From DASWJZ01 sp963805325 (GTDB taxonomy: Bacteria; Pseudomonadota; Alphaproteobacteria; Rhizobiales; Afifellaceae), in NCBI GenBank assembly GCA_963805325.1, contig CAWDTS010000018.1:56599-120598 (forward strand): a DNA stretch of 64,000 bases, read 5' to 3'. The notes beneath the pieces were generated by a model. The model was given only the letters and a program-made list of their open reading frames with translations, searched no databases and had not been told where the DNA came from. The position numbers and the translations under genes are program-made. This document shows positions 7,656 to 16,813 of the stretch, piece after piece. The stretch's first letter is position 1. Each line of letters begins with the position of its first letter.

Positions 7656-8211
7656 CGTTGCCCTCCCCGGAAAGCCAGCCGCGCAATTGCCGCCGCGCCC
7701 GCGCAAGCATCGACTCGAACGCTGTTTCGCTGACCCCCATCACCTCGGCCGATTCACGCTGCGAGATGCCCTGGACATGAAAGAGGAGAACCGCCGTTCG
7801 CTGCCGCGCCGGCAGCCGTTCGATGGCAGAGCGGACCGACAGCGCCTCCTCGCTGCGAACGAGCGCGGCGTCGGCCGACTCCGACTCGTCCGCGAATTCC
7901 TCCAGCGCGCTTTCATCGACAAAGTTGCGGCGGCGGCGCAGCCGGTCGATGGCGCGATTGTAGCAGACCCGATGAAGCCAAGTGCCGATGCGCGCGTCCG
8001 GAGTCCAGCGCGCGGCATTCTCCCAGAGGCGGATCAGCGTGTCCTGCACGACGTCTTCGGCCTCGTCGAGACCGCCGAGCATGCCCTGCGCGAAACGTAG
8101 CAGGCGCGGCGCCTCGCGGTCGATGAGACGCCGGAACGCCGCGGAGTCGCCGGCTGCGATCGCACGCATCTCGGCGCGCTCGAACGCGCTGCGATCCTCA
8201 TCGTCGGCCAC
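7648..8211 (-). CDS. ECF-type RNA polymerase sigma factor
   Basis: About 187 residues. Region 2 is clear (FRRLIDREAPRLLRFAQGML, then DEAEDVVQDTLIRLWENA and IGTWLHRVCYNRAIDRLRRRR) and region 4 follows (IERLPARQRTAVLLFHVQGISQRESAEVMGVSETAFESMLARARRQL). Sigma70 regions 1 and 3 are absent, as in extracytoplasmic-function sigma factors. Start: GTG 8211 is preferred because GAGGCAGGG precedes it at suitable spacing; the frame remains open to 8394 but that stretch lacks family similarity. It heads a three-gene overlapping unit with a putative anti-sigma and a Metal_resist sensor, and lies just downstream of the RND genes on the same strand. Likely directs a metal or envelope-stress response. Confidence 0.88.
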   Translation of the reverse strand: MADDEDRSAFERAEMRAIAAGDSAAFRRLIDREAPRLLRFAQGMLGGLDEAEDVVQDTLIRLWENAARWTPDARIGTWLHRVCYNRAIDRLRRRRNFVDESALEEFADESESADAALVRSEEALSVRSAIERLPARQRTAVLLFHVQGISQRESAEVMGVSETAFESMLARARRQLRGWLSGEGNDG

Positions 8212-8398
8212 CGCACACCCTGCCTCAAATGCCGTAATCAGAGCATGACGTATCCGCTCCTGAACCGCGCGTGAACTTCGCCGCGACGCAAACCGCGGCA
8301 TCACCCGCCGATCGCACGCCGGCAAACGCCCCCTCGAGGGGCCGGCCAAAAGGTCGCGCCCTTCGAAGAAATGCAGCGCGGAGACAGCACCCATCGCC

Positions 8399-11300
8399 CT
8401 ACTCCGCCGCGACCGGATGTGCGCCGTGCCGATCGTCGCCGAGCAGGAGATCGGTGTCGGCGACCTCGCCGAGCTCGGCGTGGAGACGGTCCGCTTCCGC
8501 CGAGCGCGGCTGGCCGAAGCGCGCCAGGAGCAGGTAGGCGACCGGCGTAACGAAGAGCGTGATTAGCACCGCGAAGCCAAGCCCGCCGACCACGATCCAG
8601 CCGAGCGCCTGCCGCGCCTCGGCGCCCGCGCCGCCCATCAGCACCAGCGGCACGCCGCCGGCGATGGTCGCGATCATCGTCATCACCACCGGCCGCAGAC
8701 GGATGCGGCACGCCTCGCGGATGGCATCCTCGACGCGGAAGCCGCGTTCGCGCAGCTGGTTCGCGAATTCGACGATCAGGATGCCGTTCTTCGCCATGAT
8801 GCCGACCAGCATGACGAGGCCGATCTGGCTGTAGATGTTGAGCGAGCCGCCGGAGAGCGCGATCGCGAAGACCGCGGCCGCGAGCCCGAACGGCACGGTG
8901 AACATGATGATGATGGCGCTGGTGAAGCTCTCGAACTGCGCCGCGAGCACCAGGAGTACGACGACGAGTGCGAAGCCGAATGTGAGCGCAACACCGCTCG
9001 ACGTCTCGTTCAGCGCCGCCGCTTCGCCAAGATAGCGGATACCCATGCCGGGCGCGAGGTGCGTGGCCGCCACCTTCTCGAGATTGTCCATCGCGTGACG
9101 CAGATCGACGCCCGGCTTGAGCGTCGCGGAGATCGGCACGGCGCGCCGCTGGCCTTCGCGCGGCAGCTCCGGCGCCACTGCCTGCTCCGTCACCGTCACG
9201 AAAGAGGCAAGCGGCACCATGCGCCCCGACCCAGTGCGCACGAAGACGTTCTCAAGGTCGCCGGGGTCGTCGATCATGCCGTCCGGCGCCTGTACGCGCA
9301 CCGGGATCGAGTCGCCGCCGACGTAGAATTTCCCGATCTCCTTGCCGTCGAGAAGCGTGGAAAGCGTCGAGCCGAGCGAGTCGACCGAGACGCCGAGGTC
9401 GGACGCCTTCTGACGGTCGATGCGCGATCGAAAGCTCCGGCTGAGTCGTGTCGTAGCTGAGCGACACGGTGTCGAAGCTCGGCTCCTGCTCAAGCGCCTG
9501 CTGCAGGTCGACGGCCTTGTCGGCGAGCGAGCCGTAGTCGTTGCCGGTGATCGCGAAGCGAAGGCCCTGGCCGCCGCCGCGGATGCCGAGACTGTTGGCG
9601 GAGCGCATCGATATCTGCACACCGGCGATTTTCTGCAGCTTCGGCGTCAGCTCGCGGACGATCGCCTGGCTGCTGCGTGCACGCTGCTCCCATGGAGCGA
9701 GCGTCAGCACGACGAAGCCGGAATTCGCCGACCGCATGCCGGAAAGCAGGAACATGTTCGTCACTTCGCCGCTCGTCATGAGCGGTGCGACAAGGGCCTC
9801 GATCTGCCGCATCTGGGTGTCCATGAAATCGACGCTGACACCCTGCGGCGCGCTGACCGAGATCGGGATGTAGCCGCGGTCCTCGTTCGGCGTGAGCTGC
9901 TCGGGAAGCTGCGTGTAAACGACGCCCGCTGCGCCGGCGAAAACAAGCGCCGCGACCACGACGACGGCGGGCGCCGCCAGCGCCTTGGCCAAAAGGCGAT
10001 GATACAACGCCTCGATCCAGCCACCGACATCGCCAAGCCGCCGCAGCAGCGGATTCTTGAGATAGGCGGACTCACCCTCGTGCTCCCGCAGGATGCGCGA
10101 GGCGAGCATCGGACAAAGCGTCAGCGCGACGAAGGCCGAGAGCCCGACGGCGAACGCCATGACGAAGCCGAATTCGGAAAAGAGACGGCCTGCGGTCCCC
10201 TGGAAGAACGAGATGGGAATGAACACGGCGGCAAGCGTCACGGTCGTGGCGATGACCGCGAAGAACACCTGCTTCGCGCCAAGCACAGCGGCTGCGCGTG
10301 CGCCCATTCCCATGGCGCGATGCCGCTCGATGTTCTCGAGCACCACGATGGCATCGTCGACGACGAGGCCGGTCGCGAGCACGATCGCAAGCAGCGTCAG
10401 GATATTGATGGAAAAGCCGGCGAGATAGATCGCCGCGAGCGTGCCGGTGAGCGCGATCGGCACGGTGACGGCCGGGATGATCGTCGCGCGCAGCGACCTC
10501 AGGAACAGGAAGATCACCGCAACGACGATGAGCGTCGCCTCGAAGAGCGTCTCCAGCACCTTCGACAGCGCGCCGCCGATAAAATTCGAATCATCCGACG
10601 TGACGCGGATATGGACGCCGGGCGGCAGCGAACGGTCGAGCTCTTCGACCGCCTTCCTCACACCTGCTGAAATGTCGAGCGTATTCGATTGCGCCTGCCG
10701 CACGATTCCAAGCCCGACGCCGGTCTGACCGTTGATGCGGATCGAGCTCGTCTCCTCGGCCGGACCGAAGATCACGTCGGCGATGTCGCCGACCCGCGTC
10801 GTCTTGTTGATCTGGATCGCCTCGATATCCGCCGCGCTCTTGACGCTCGCATCGGCGCGCACGAGCAGCGACTGGTCGCCGGCCGACAAATTCCCGGCCG
10901 GGACGTCCGAGGCGACGCTTGAGAGCGCGTCCGAGAGGTCGGCTACAGAGATACCACGCGCCGCCATGGCGTTCGGATCGATGAGCACGCGCACCAGCGG
11001 CTCGCGATCGCCGAAGAGAGTCACCTCGGCGACGCCCTCCACGGCGGCGAGCCGGTCGACGACCGTGTCTTCTACGACCTTGGTCAGATCCTGGATCGAC
11101 ATCTTCTCGGCGGTGACTGCAAGCCGCATGATCGCGTCGGAATTGTCGTCGGCCTTTACGATCGTGATGTCTTTCACGTCATCTGGAAGCTGGCGCTGGA
11201 CGTTGCCGACGGCGTCGCGAAGGTCGTTCGCCGCGACGTTGATGTCGGCCGAATCGGAAAACTCCACGACCACGCGGCTGGAGCCGGAACGGCTCGACGA

Positions 11301-11591
11301 GGAGATCGACTTCACGCCCGGCACGCGCGCCGCAGCACCTTCGAGGACGTCGGTGACCTGGCGGTCGATCGTCTCCGGCGTCGCTCCGTCATAGCTCGCG
11401 CGGATGGTGATGACCGGGCTATCGACGTCGGGAAGCTCGCGGATTTCGACGCCGCGGAAGGCGGCGGCGCCGGCCAAGAGGATCAGCAGGTTGGCGACAA
11501 TCGCCAGCACCGGCCGGCGCACCGAAAGCGCCGAGATGCCCTTTGTCGCGTCTGCGAGCCAGACCCGCGCGTCCTCCAAGTGCAGCGCCAT
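8399..11591 (-). CDS. RND efflux permease, HAE-1-like, frameshifted near 9424
   Basis: About 1063 residues when joined. The first 720 or so residues (from ATG 11591) contain the N-terminal helix, the porter region and the TM4 motif GLVVDDAIVVLENIERHR with paired aspartates for proton relay. At about 9424 the reading breaks after QPELSI; deleting one base in GCGCG restores QPELSIRIDRQKASDLGVSV and the protein runs on to the C-terminal helices and a stop at 8399. VVDDAIVVLENI is the HAE-1 (hydrophobe/drug) form, not the DGAVVxVE form of metal-exporting CzcA-type pumps, so drug or amphiphile efflux is more likely than metal despite the nearby sensor genes. It follows the adaptor gene by 2 bases. 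No outer-membrane factor is visible here. The shift is probably a sequence error. Confidence 0.85.
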
Positions 11592-11593
11592 GG

Positions 11594-12806
11594 TCAGCTC
11601 CGCGTGCTCGCCGCAGTCCCCGCCCCGCTCACCGCGGGCGTGGTCTCGTTGCCGCCAACCGCCGGCGGCGTGTCCTCGACAATGTCCGGTGTCTCGTTGA
11701 CCTCGTTCACCTTGGCGCCTTCGCGCAGCCGAAGCAGCCCTTCCACCACGACGCGGTCGCCTTGCTGAACGTCGCCCTTGACGACAACGATGCCGCTGTG
11801 CCGCCTGACGATCGCGACGTCAGAGCGCCGCGCAGCGCCGTCCACGACCTTCCAGACGAACGAGCCGCGCCGGTCCCACTGCACGGCGAGGCTTGGAACG
11901 GTCAGGTCGGACGCCCTGTCGAACTGCAGCGACACGAGGATCGCCATGCCGGTCTTGAGCGCGCCATCGTCGTTCGCGAGCTCCGCCCGCATCCGAAGCG
12001 TCCGCGTCGTCTGGTCGACGTGATTGTCGACTCCGGTGATCTTTCCGTCGAACTTCGATCCGGGAAACGCCTGCGCCGTCGCAGTGATCGATTGCCCGTT
12101 GACGACGCGACCGGCCCAGCGCTCCGGCACCTCGAAATCGACGCGCATGGTGGAGAAGTCGTCGATCGTGGCGAGCGCCGTGGAGGTGGTCACGAAATCG
12201 CCGATCGAAAGGTCGGTCAGCCCTGTGACGCCGGAGAACGGCGCCTTGATGCTGCGCCTCCCAAGGTCGATCCCGGCGGATTTCAGTTCCACCTCGGCCA
12301 TGCGCATGGCCGTCTTGGAATCGGAGAGCGCCACATCGGAGATCGTCTTCGACTTGGCCAACGACTGCTGACGGGCCAGCATATCCTGCGTCTGCTGCAG
12401 CGCGATCTGCGCCTTCTCCACCGCGACTTTCTGTTCGTCGTCTTCAAGCCGCACCAGAAGGTCGCCTGCGGCAACCGTCTTACCCGGCACCACGTCGACT
12501 TCCGCGACCGTGCCGGACACCTCCGGATAAAGCGTCACAGAGCGCGTAGCCTTGGCCGTTCCGAGCGACATCACGGTGTCGCCGAGCGTGTCGCTCTCGA
12601 CCTGCGCCGTGACAACATTGACCGCACCGCCGCCGATAAGACCGGGAATTCGGCTCGGCCGGCCGGCCGTGCCATGCGAAGCCCCGGAGGCGGCGCGCAG
12701 ATTGCCGCCCGGGCGCACCGGCCGTCTGATGGCTGTAATAAAACCAGCCCGCGGCGGCCACCGCGACCACGACGAGAGAAAGAATCGCCTGTTTCCAGAA
12801 AGACAT
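11594..12806 (-). CDS. RND efflux periplasmic adaptor (membrane fusion protein), frameshifted near 12710
   Basis: About 403 residues when joined. The start MSFWKQAILSLVVVAVAAAGWFYY (ATG 12806) is a membrane anchor; after YSHQTAGA the frame shifts, and removal of one base from CCCGGGCGG at about 12705-12714 joins it to PGGNLRAASGASHG and the body. The body has a lipoyl half (SGTVAEVDVVPGKTVAAGDLLVRLED), a coiled-coil hairpin (QKVAVEKAQIALQQTQDMLARQQSLAKS), the second lipoyl half (IKAPFSGVTGLTDLSIGDFV) and a beta-barrel with VDQTTRTLRMRAEL. It links the inner-membrane pump to an outer-membrane channel. Two bases separate it from the permease, so they form an operon. The shift is probably a sequence error. 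Confidence 0.82.
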
Positions 12807-12996
12807 ATCGCCACGAACCCCACCGGCCCGACCCCGCTTCAACGCAGGCCGGCCACCGATCCGTCGCTCCTAAGCCGTTACGAATGCGTAATCATGCCTC
12901 AGCCATGACGCGGCGCAAAGTCAAAGTGCTGTCGCCTCTGGCCGAATCTCTGCGCCACCACTAGGAACAGAAGGGATTGGCGCCCGGGGCCCGGCG

Positions 12997-14361
12997 ATGA
13001 ACGAAAAGGAACGGACGGCTGTCGTCTCGCTCGCGGCGAGCCTAGTCCTCGCCGCGGCCAAGCTCGCGATCGGGCTTGCGATAGGCAGCCTTGCGCTGAT
13101 TACCGACGCGCTTCACTCCTGCGTCGATTTCCTGGCGACCGGCGTCACCTGGATCGCGGTTCGCGTGGCGGACAAGCCCGCCGACGCCTCGCATCCCTAC
13201 GGCCACGGCAAGTTCGAGAACATCGCCGCGCTCGGCGAGGCGGCGCTGCTGCTGCTGCTCGCAGGCGGGGTCATGGTCACGGCGGTCAGCCGTATCCGGG
13301 TCGACCAACCGCCGCCGCCATTGAGCTTACTCGCCGTCGGCGTCCTCCTGATCGAGATCGTCATCAATGCCTGGCGCGCACGGGCGCTGAAGCGCGTCGG
13401 GCAGAAGACGCAGAGCGCAGCGCTTGAAGCCGACTCGCTGCACTTCGCCTCCGATGTCTTCTCCTCGCTTGCCGTTCTCGCCGGCTTCGCGCTGATTGCA
13501 TTCGGCTATCGCTCAGGCGACACGGTGGCGGCCATGGGCGTCGCGGCGCTGGTTGCCGGACTGGCGCTTCGCCTCGTCGCGCACACGATCAACGCACTCG
13601 TCGACCGCGCGCCGGAGGGAGTGGCTGAGCTCATCAAGGCGCGCATCGAAGACCTTGCTGGCGTGCTCGGCGTGGAGAACGTGCGCGTCCGCTCGGTCGG
13701 GGCGAGCCATTTCGCCGACGTAACGATCGCGGTGCCGCGCTCGCTCGGCATCGAACAGGTGGCGGAGGTAAAGGAAGCGACGGTTGCGGCTGTGCGCGCC
13801 GTCGTCGCAAACGCCGACGTGACGGTTCAGGTGCAGCCAGTGTCGCCGTCGAACGAGACCGTGCGCGAGCGTGTGCTTCTCGTGGCGCAGCGGGAGCGTG
13901 CCGCCGTGCATCACATCACGGTGCAGCATCTCGACGACGGTCTCGCGCTAGCGCTCGACCTCGAGGTCGAAGGAGATCTGCCGCTCGCCGAGGCACATCG
14001 CATTGCCGACCGCCTTGAGGCCGCGATCCGCCGCGAGTTCGGGCGGGCGACGGAGATCGAGACACACATCGAGCCGCTCGAGCCCGAGGTGACCGACGTG
14101 GAGGACACACCGGAGGCTCTGCGCCAGAGCTACGTAAGCGCGCTCGAAGATGCGGCGCGCTCAATCGACGGGCTCTCCGACATCCACGAGGTGCGGCTCA
14201 GGCGCAGCGCTCGCGGCACCGTACTCGTCGCCCATTGCCTGCTCGCTCCGGACGAGACGGTCGAAAGCGTCCACCGCCGCGTCGACGATCTCGAACGGCT
14301 GGTGCGCGAGAAGAAGCCCGAGCTTGCCCGCATCGTCATCCACGCCGAACCGATGAAGTAG
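12997..14361 (+). CDS. Cation diffusion facilitator (CDF) metal exporter with long C-terminal domain
   Basis: 454 residues. Six membrane helices are followed by an extended cytosolic region long enough for two ferredoxin-like dimerisation domains (one around 205-285, another from about 360 to the end), more than the single domain of YiiP/FieF. The transport site reads H40-xxx-D44 in helix 2 and H149-xxx-D153 in helix 5, the His2Asp2 set associated with zinc selectivity, with HPYGHGKFE (66-74) in the loop. It exports Zn2+ or a similar divalent ion in exchange for protons. It is divergent from the RND adaptor operon, with 190 bases between, and ends in a hairpin shared with the convergent hydrolase gene. 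Confidence 0.9.
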   Translation: MNEKERTAVVSLAASLVLAAAKLAIGLAIGSLALITDALHSCVDFLATGVTWIAVRVADKPADASHPYGHGKFENIAALGEAALLLLLAGGVMVTAVSRIRVDQPPPPLSLLAVGVLLIEIVINAWRARALKRVGQKTQSAALEADSLHFASDVFSSLAVLAGFALIAFGYRSGDTVAAMGVAALVAGLALRLVAHTINALVDRAPEGVAELIKARIEDLAGVLGVENVRVRSVGASHFADVTIAVPRSLGIEQVAEVKEATVAAVRAVVANADVTVQVQPVSPSNETVRERVLLVAQRERAAVHHITVQHLDDGLALALDLEVEGDLPLAEAHRIADRLEAAIRREFGRATEIETHIEPLEPEVTDVEDTPEALRQSYVSALEDAARSIDGLSDIHEVRLRRSARGTVLVAHCLLAPDETVESVHRRVDDLERLVREKKPELARIVIHAEPMK

Positions 14362-14390
14362 AGCGCAATCTTCTCAGAAGGTTGGCGCTC
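14361..14390. terminator. Bidirectional hairpin between convergent CDF and hydrolase genes
   Basis: GAGCGC-AATCTTCT pairs with AGAAGGTTGGCGCTC across a CAG loop, with one bulge and two mismatch or wobble pairs. It begins at the CDF stop codon and ends 8 bases before the stop of the convergent dienelactone hydrolase. The position suits a shared transcription terminator, although there is no long T-run on either side. Confidence 0.55.
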
Positions 14391-14397
14391 CCGTACG

Positions 14398-15306
14398 TTA
14401 GCTCAGCGCTTCCTTCAGGAATGCCACGGTGCGCGACCATGCGAGGTCGGCGGCTTCCTTGTTGTAGCGCGCTTCCGATGTGTCGTTGTTGAAGGCGTGG
14501 TTCGCGCCCTTGTAGACATAGATTGCGTAGTCCACTCCGGCAGCCTTCAGCGCCGCCTCGTAGGACGGGATGCCGGCGTTGGTGCGCTCGTCGAGCCCGG
14601 CATACTGGAGGAGCATCTTCGCCTTGATGCCGCTGACGTCCTCGGGCTTCGGCACGCCGCCGTAATAGGCGACGGCAGCGACGAGGTCGTCGCCGGCGTG
14701 AACGGCCGTCTGGTTGGTCAGCGTGCCACCCCAGCAGAAGCCGACAACGCCGACCTTGCCGTTCGACTTCGCATGCTGCTTCAAGAACTCGACCGTCGCG
14801 ACGGCATTTTGAGTCGTCTGTGCCCGGTCGAGCTCGCCGATCATCTCCCGCGCCTTGTCCTCATCCTCCGGAGTGCCGCCGATCGGCGTCAAGAAATCGG
14901 GGGCGAGCGCGAGAAAGCCTTCGAGCGCCAGGCGGCGCGCAACGTCTTCGATATGCGGATTGAGCCCGCGGTTCTCGTGGATGACCATCACCGCCGGGAG
15001 CGGTCCCGAGGCATCGGCCGGCATCGCAAGATACCCTGCGAGCGTCTCCCCCTCCGCCCCCGGCCAGGTGATCGTCTCCGTCTTCAGGCGGGCATCGTCC
15101 GCCGCGACGACCGCCGCCTTGGCCTTCGACGCGGAGAGCATCGGCGCAATCGCCGCCGCGGCCGCCGCCGATCCGGTCAGCCGCGTCAGCTTCTGCATGA
15201 AGTCGCGGCGATCGAGCGTCAGGTGCGTGTAGTCGTCATAGGCCTGGATCATCTCCTGCGTGACCTTCGGCGCGGCTTCCCGGGCTCTCGTCTCCAGCTC
15301 TTTCAC
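14398..15306 (-). CDS. Dienelactone hydrolase family protein with internal Tat-type signal
   Basis: 302 residues from GTG 15306, which follows GAGGAGG at good spacing; the longer frame to 15387 has no such site. The alpha/beta-hydrolase core has MVIHENRGLNPHI, the nucleophile elbow GFCWGG (Cys), an acidic residue in YAGLDERTNAG, and the histidine in GANHAFNND, giving the Cys-Asp-His triad of dienelactone hydrolases. About 30 residues precede a twin-arginine-like motif RRDFMQK (residues 33-39), an alanine-rich helix, and an AKA cleavage-type site near 62-64. This suggests export by Tat with an unusual N-terminal extension. Substrate unknown. It ends on a hairpin shared with the CDF gene. Confidence 0.85.
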   Translation of the reverse strand: MKELETRAREAAPKVTQEMIQAYDDYTHLTLDRRDFMQKLTRLTGSAAAAAAIAPMLSASKAKAAVVAADDARLKTETITWPGAEGETLAGYLAMPADASGPLPAVMVIHENRGLNPHIEDVARRLALEGFLALAPDFLTPIGGTPEDEDKAREMIGELDRAQTTQNAVATVEFLKQHAKSNGKVGVVGFCWGGTLTNQTAVHAGDDLVAAVAYYGGVPKPEDVSGIKAKMLLQYAGLDERTNAGIPSYEAALKAAGVDYAIYVYKGANHAFNNDTSEARYNKEAADLAWSRTVAFLKEALS

Positions 15307-15505
15307 ATGGGCCTCCTCTAGCGTTTCCCCTTCTCTAACGCGCGAAGATAACGATGCCGTCGGGCGCAAAGACGACAGCCGGTTCACACCTTCGGGAGAT
15401 AGGCCTCGGACCGGGCATTTCCGGATGAATGTCGAATGAACAGCCGGCTCAAGAGCGGTTCAGCGCCAGTCCGGCATCTTCCCCTCCGAGACAGGGGAGA
15501 GTTCG

Positions 15506-15607
15506 ATGAATTCCAGATACATCGCCTTTTATTTCATGCGCGCCACGCCGGTCGCCTTCGTGCTGACGATCCTGGCGCTCGCGGCGTCGCTCGCGAGCCA
15601 GGTCTGA
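15506..15607 (+). CDS. Small (33-residue) single-pass membrane peptide, hypothetical
   Basis: ATG 15506 is preceded by AGGGGAGAGTTCG, a strong ribosome-binding site in a region with no other gene. The predicted peptide is MNSRYIAFYFMRATPVAFVL followed by TILALAASLASQV and TGA. It has a basic/aromatic start and one membrane helix. It ends 12 bases before the convergent DUF1513 stop. I do not recognise the family. The strong ribosome-binding site and clean membrane helix favour a real small protein, but so short an ORF can arise by chance. Confidence 0.5.
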   Translation: MNSRYIAFYFMRATPVAFVLTILALAASLASQV

Positions 15608-15618
15608 TCCGCGAAGGG

Positions 15619-16725
15619 CTAGAGCCCGAATGTGCGCAGATGATTGTCGAAGGCGACGCCCGGCAGGCGCACCTTTGGGGCCTTCGCGCCGTCGGCCTCG
15701 GTTTCCTCGATCAATCCTTCGCCGTTCGAAGCAAGGATCGACTTCGCGCCGAAGCCGGTGATGCCGCTTAAATCGGCGATCTGCGTGCGGCCGAGATATT
15801 TTCCGCTTTCCGCGCTGAAATGCACGACATATCCGCCGCGCGGCGCCGAGGCGGAGATCAGCGTGCCGTCGCGGCTCGCGGCCATGGCGCCTGTGTAGCG
15901 CCGCATTTCGTTCAGCTCGCGCGCCGGAATCGATACGAGCGCGAGCCCGTCCTCAAGCGAGGCGCGGCCGACGAGCGACGGCGTCTCGAGCGGATCGCCC
16001 TCCCACTGCGTGCCGAACCAGACCATCCCATCGGCGCCGACCGCCATGTGGCGGATCGAGAGCTGATGGATATCCTTCGGCAACCGGTGTTGCGCGATGA
16101 GGTTTCCGTCGAGATCCGTGAACACGAGCGAAGGATCCATCGAGGGGACGTTCAGCATCTGACGCCCGAAATCGGGGAGCGTCTCGATCCCGCCATTGGC
16201 GATCGCCAGCGTCTTCCCGTCCGGCATGAGGATCGCCTCGTGCGTGCCGATGCCGCGCGTCGGGAACTCGCCGAGGCGCTTGTAGGAATCGGTGGCGTCG
16301 TAGGTGCCGATGACCCCGGTGCCGGCGGTGATGTTGTCCTCGGTCGCGAAGAGGAGCTTGCCGTCGGCCGAATACGCACCATGCCCGTAGAAGTGCCGGT
16401 CGGACGCGGCGACGAAGACCTGCGGCGCTTCGCGCGCGAGAATGTCGAAGGCGACCGCGAAGGTGCCCGGCCGCCGGGCGAAGGCGACGGCGCGTCCGCT
16501 TGCGGCATGGACGGCGAGATCATGACCGCGCGCTGGAAGCGCGATCTCGCGGATCAGATCGCCCTTTTCGCCGAACACCATGACAGCAAAGTCGCCATCC
16601 GCGCGGACCGCCGGGGCCAGCACCAGCGCTTCGCTCGTCGCAAGCGCCGCGGCGGCACGCGGCGCGAGCCCGCTCGCAAGGCACGCGCCGGCTCCGGCGA
16701 GCAGCGCGCGGCGGTCGACGATCAT
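15619..16725 (-). CDS. DUF1513 domain-containing exported protein
   Basis: 368 residues from ATG 16725, after GGGAAGGGAG; the frame continues upstream to 17055 only as a shadow of the imelysin gene. The N-terminus MIVDRRALLAGAGACLASG is a Tat-like signal (DRRALL) with cleavage near AAALA. The body is a beta-propeller-like repeat protein (YGHGAYSADGKLLFATEDNI, THEAILMPDGKTLAIANGG, LPKDIHQLSIRHMAVGADG), the DUF1513 family. These genes usually sit at the end of imelysin/di-haem oxidoreductase clusters, as here. It probably acts in the periplasm as a redox- or metal-associated accessory, but no biochemical role is established. Last gene of the minus-strand iron cluster. Confidence 0.85.
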   Translation of the reverse strand: MIVDRRALLAGAGACLASGLAPRAAAALATSEALVLAPAVRADGDFAVMVFGEKGDLIREIALPARGHDLAVHAASGRAVAFARRPGTFAVAFDILAREAPQVFVAASDRHFYGHGAYSADGKLLFATEDNITAGTGVIGTYDATDSYKRLGEFPTRGIGTHEAILMPDGKTLAIANGGIETLPDFGRQMLNVPSMDPSLVFTDLDGNLIAQHRLPKDIHQLSIRHMAVGADGMVWFGTQWEGDPLETPSLVGRASLEDGLALVSIPARELNEMRRYTGAMAASRDGTLISASAPRGGYVVHFSAESGKYLGRTQIADLSGITGFGAKSILASNGEGLIEETEADGAKAPKVRLPGVAFDNHLRTFGL

Positions 16726-16813
16726 CGCACCACTCCCTTCCCTGCTGATCGAATCAGAGTCGAGGCGCCGTCTTGTCCGAGCATGATCATGTCCGAAACC
16801 GGTTCCGACCTGC

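Noticed and set aside
8399..12806. Heavy-metal (CzcA/CnrA-type) RND pump
   Set aside because: The proximity to a metal sensor is suggestive, but the TM4 motif is VVDDAIVVLENI (HAE-1 class), not the DGAVVxVE pattern of metal RND pumps.
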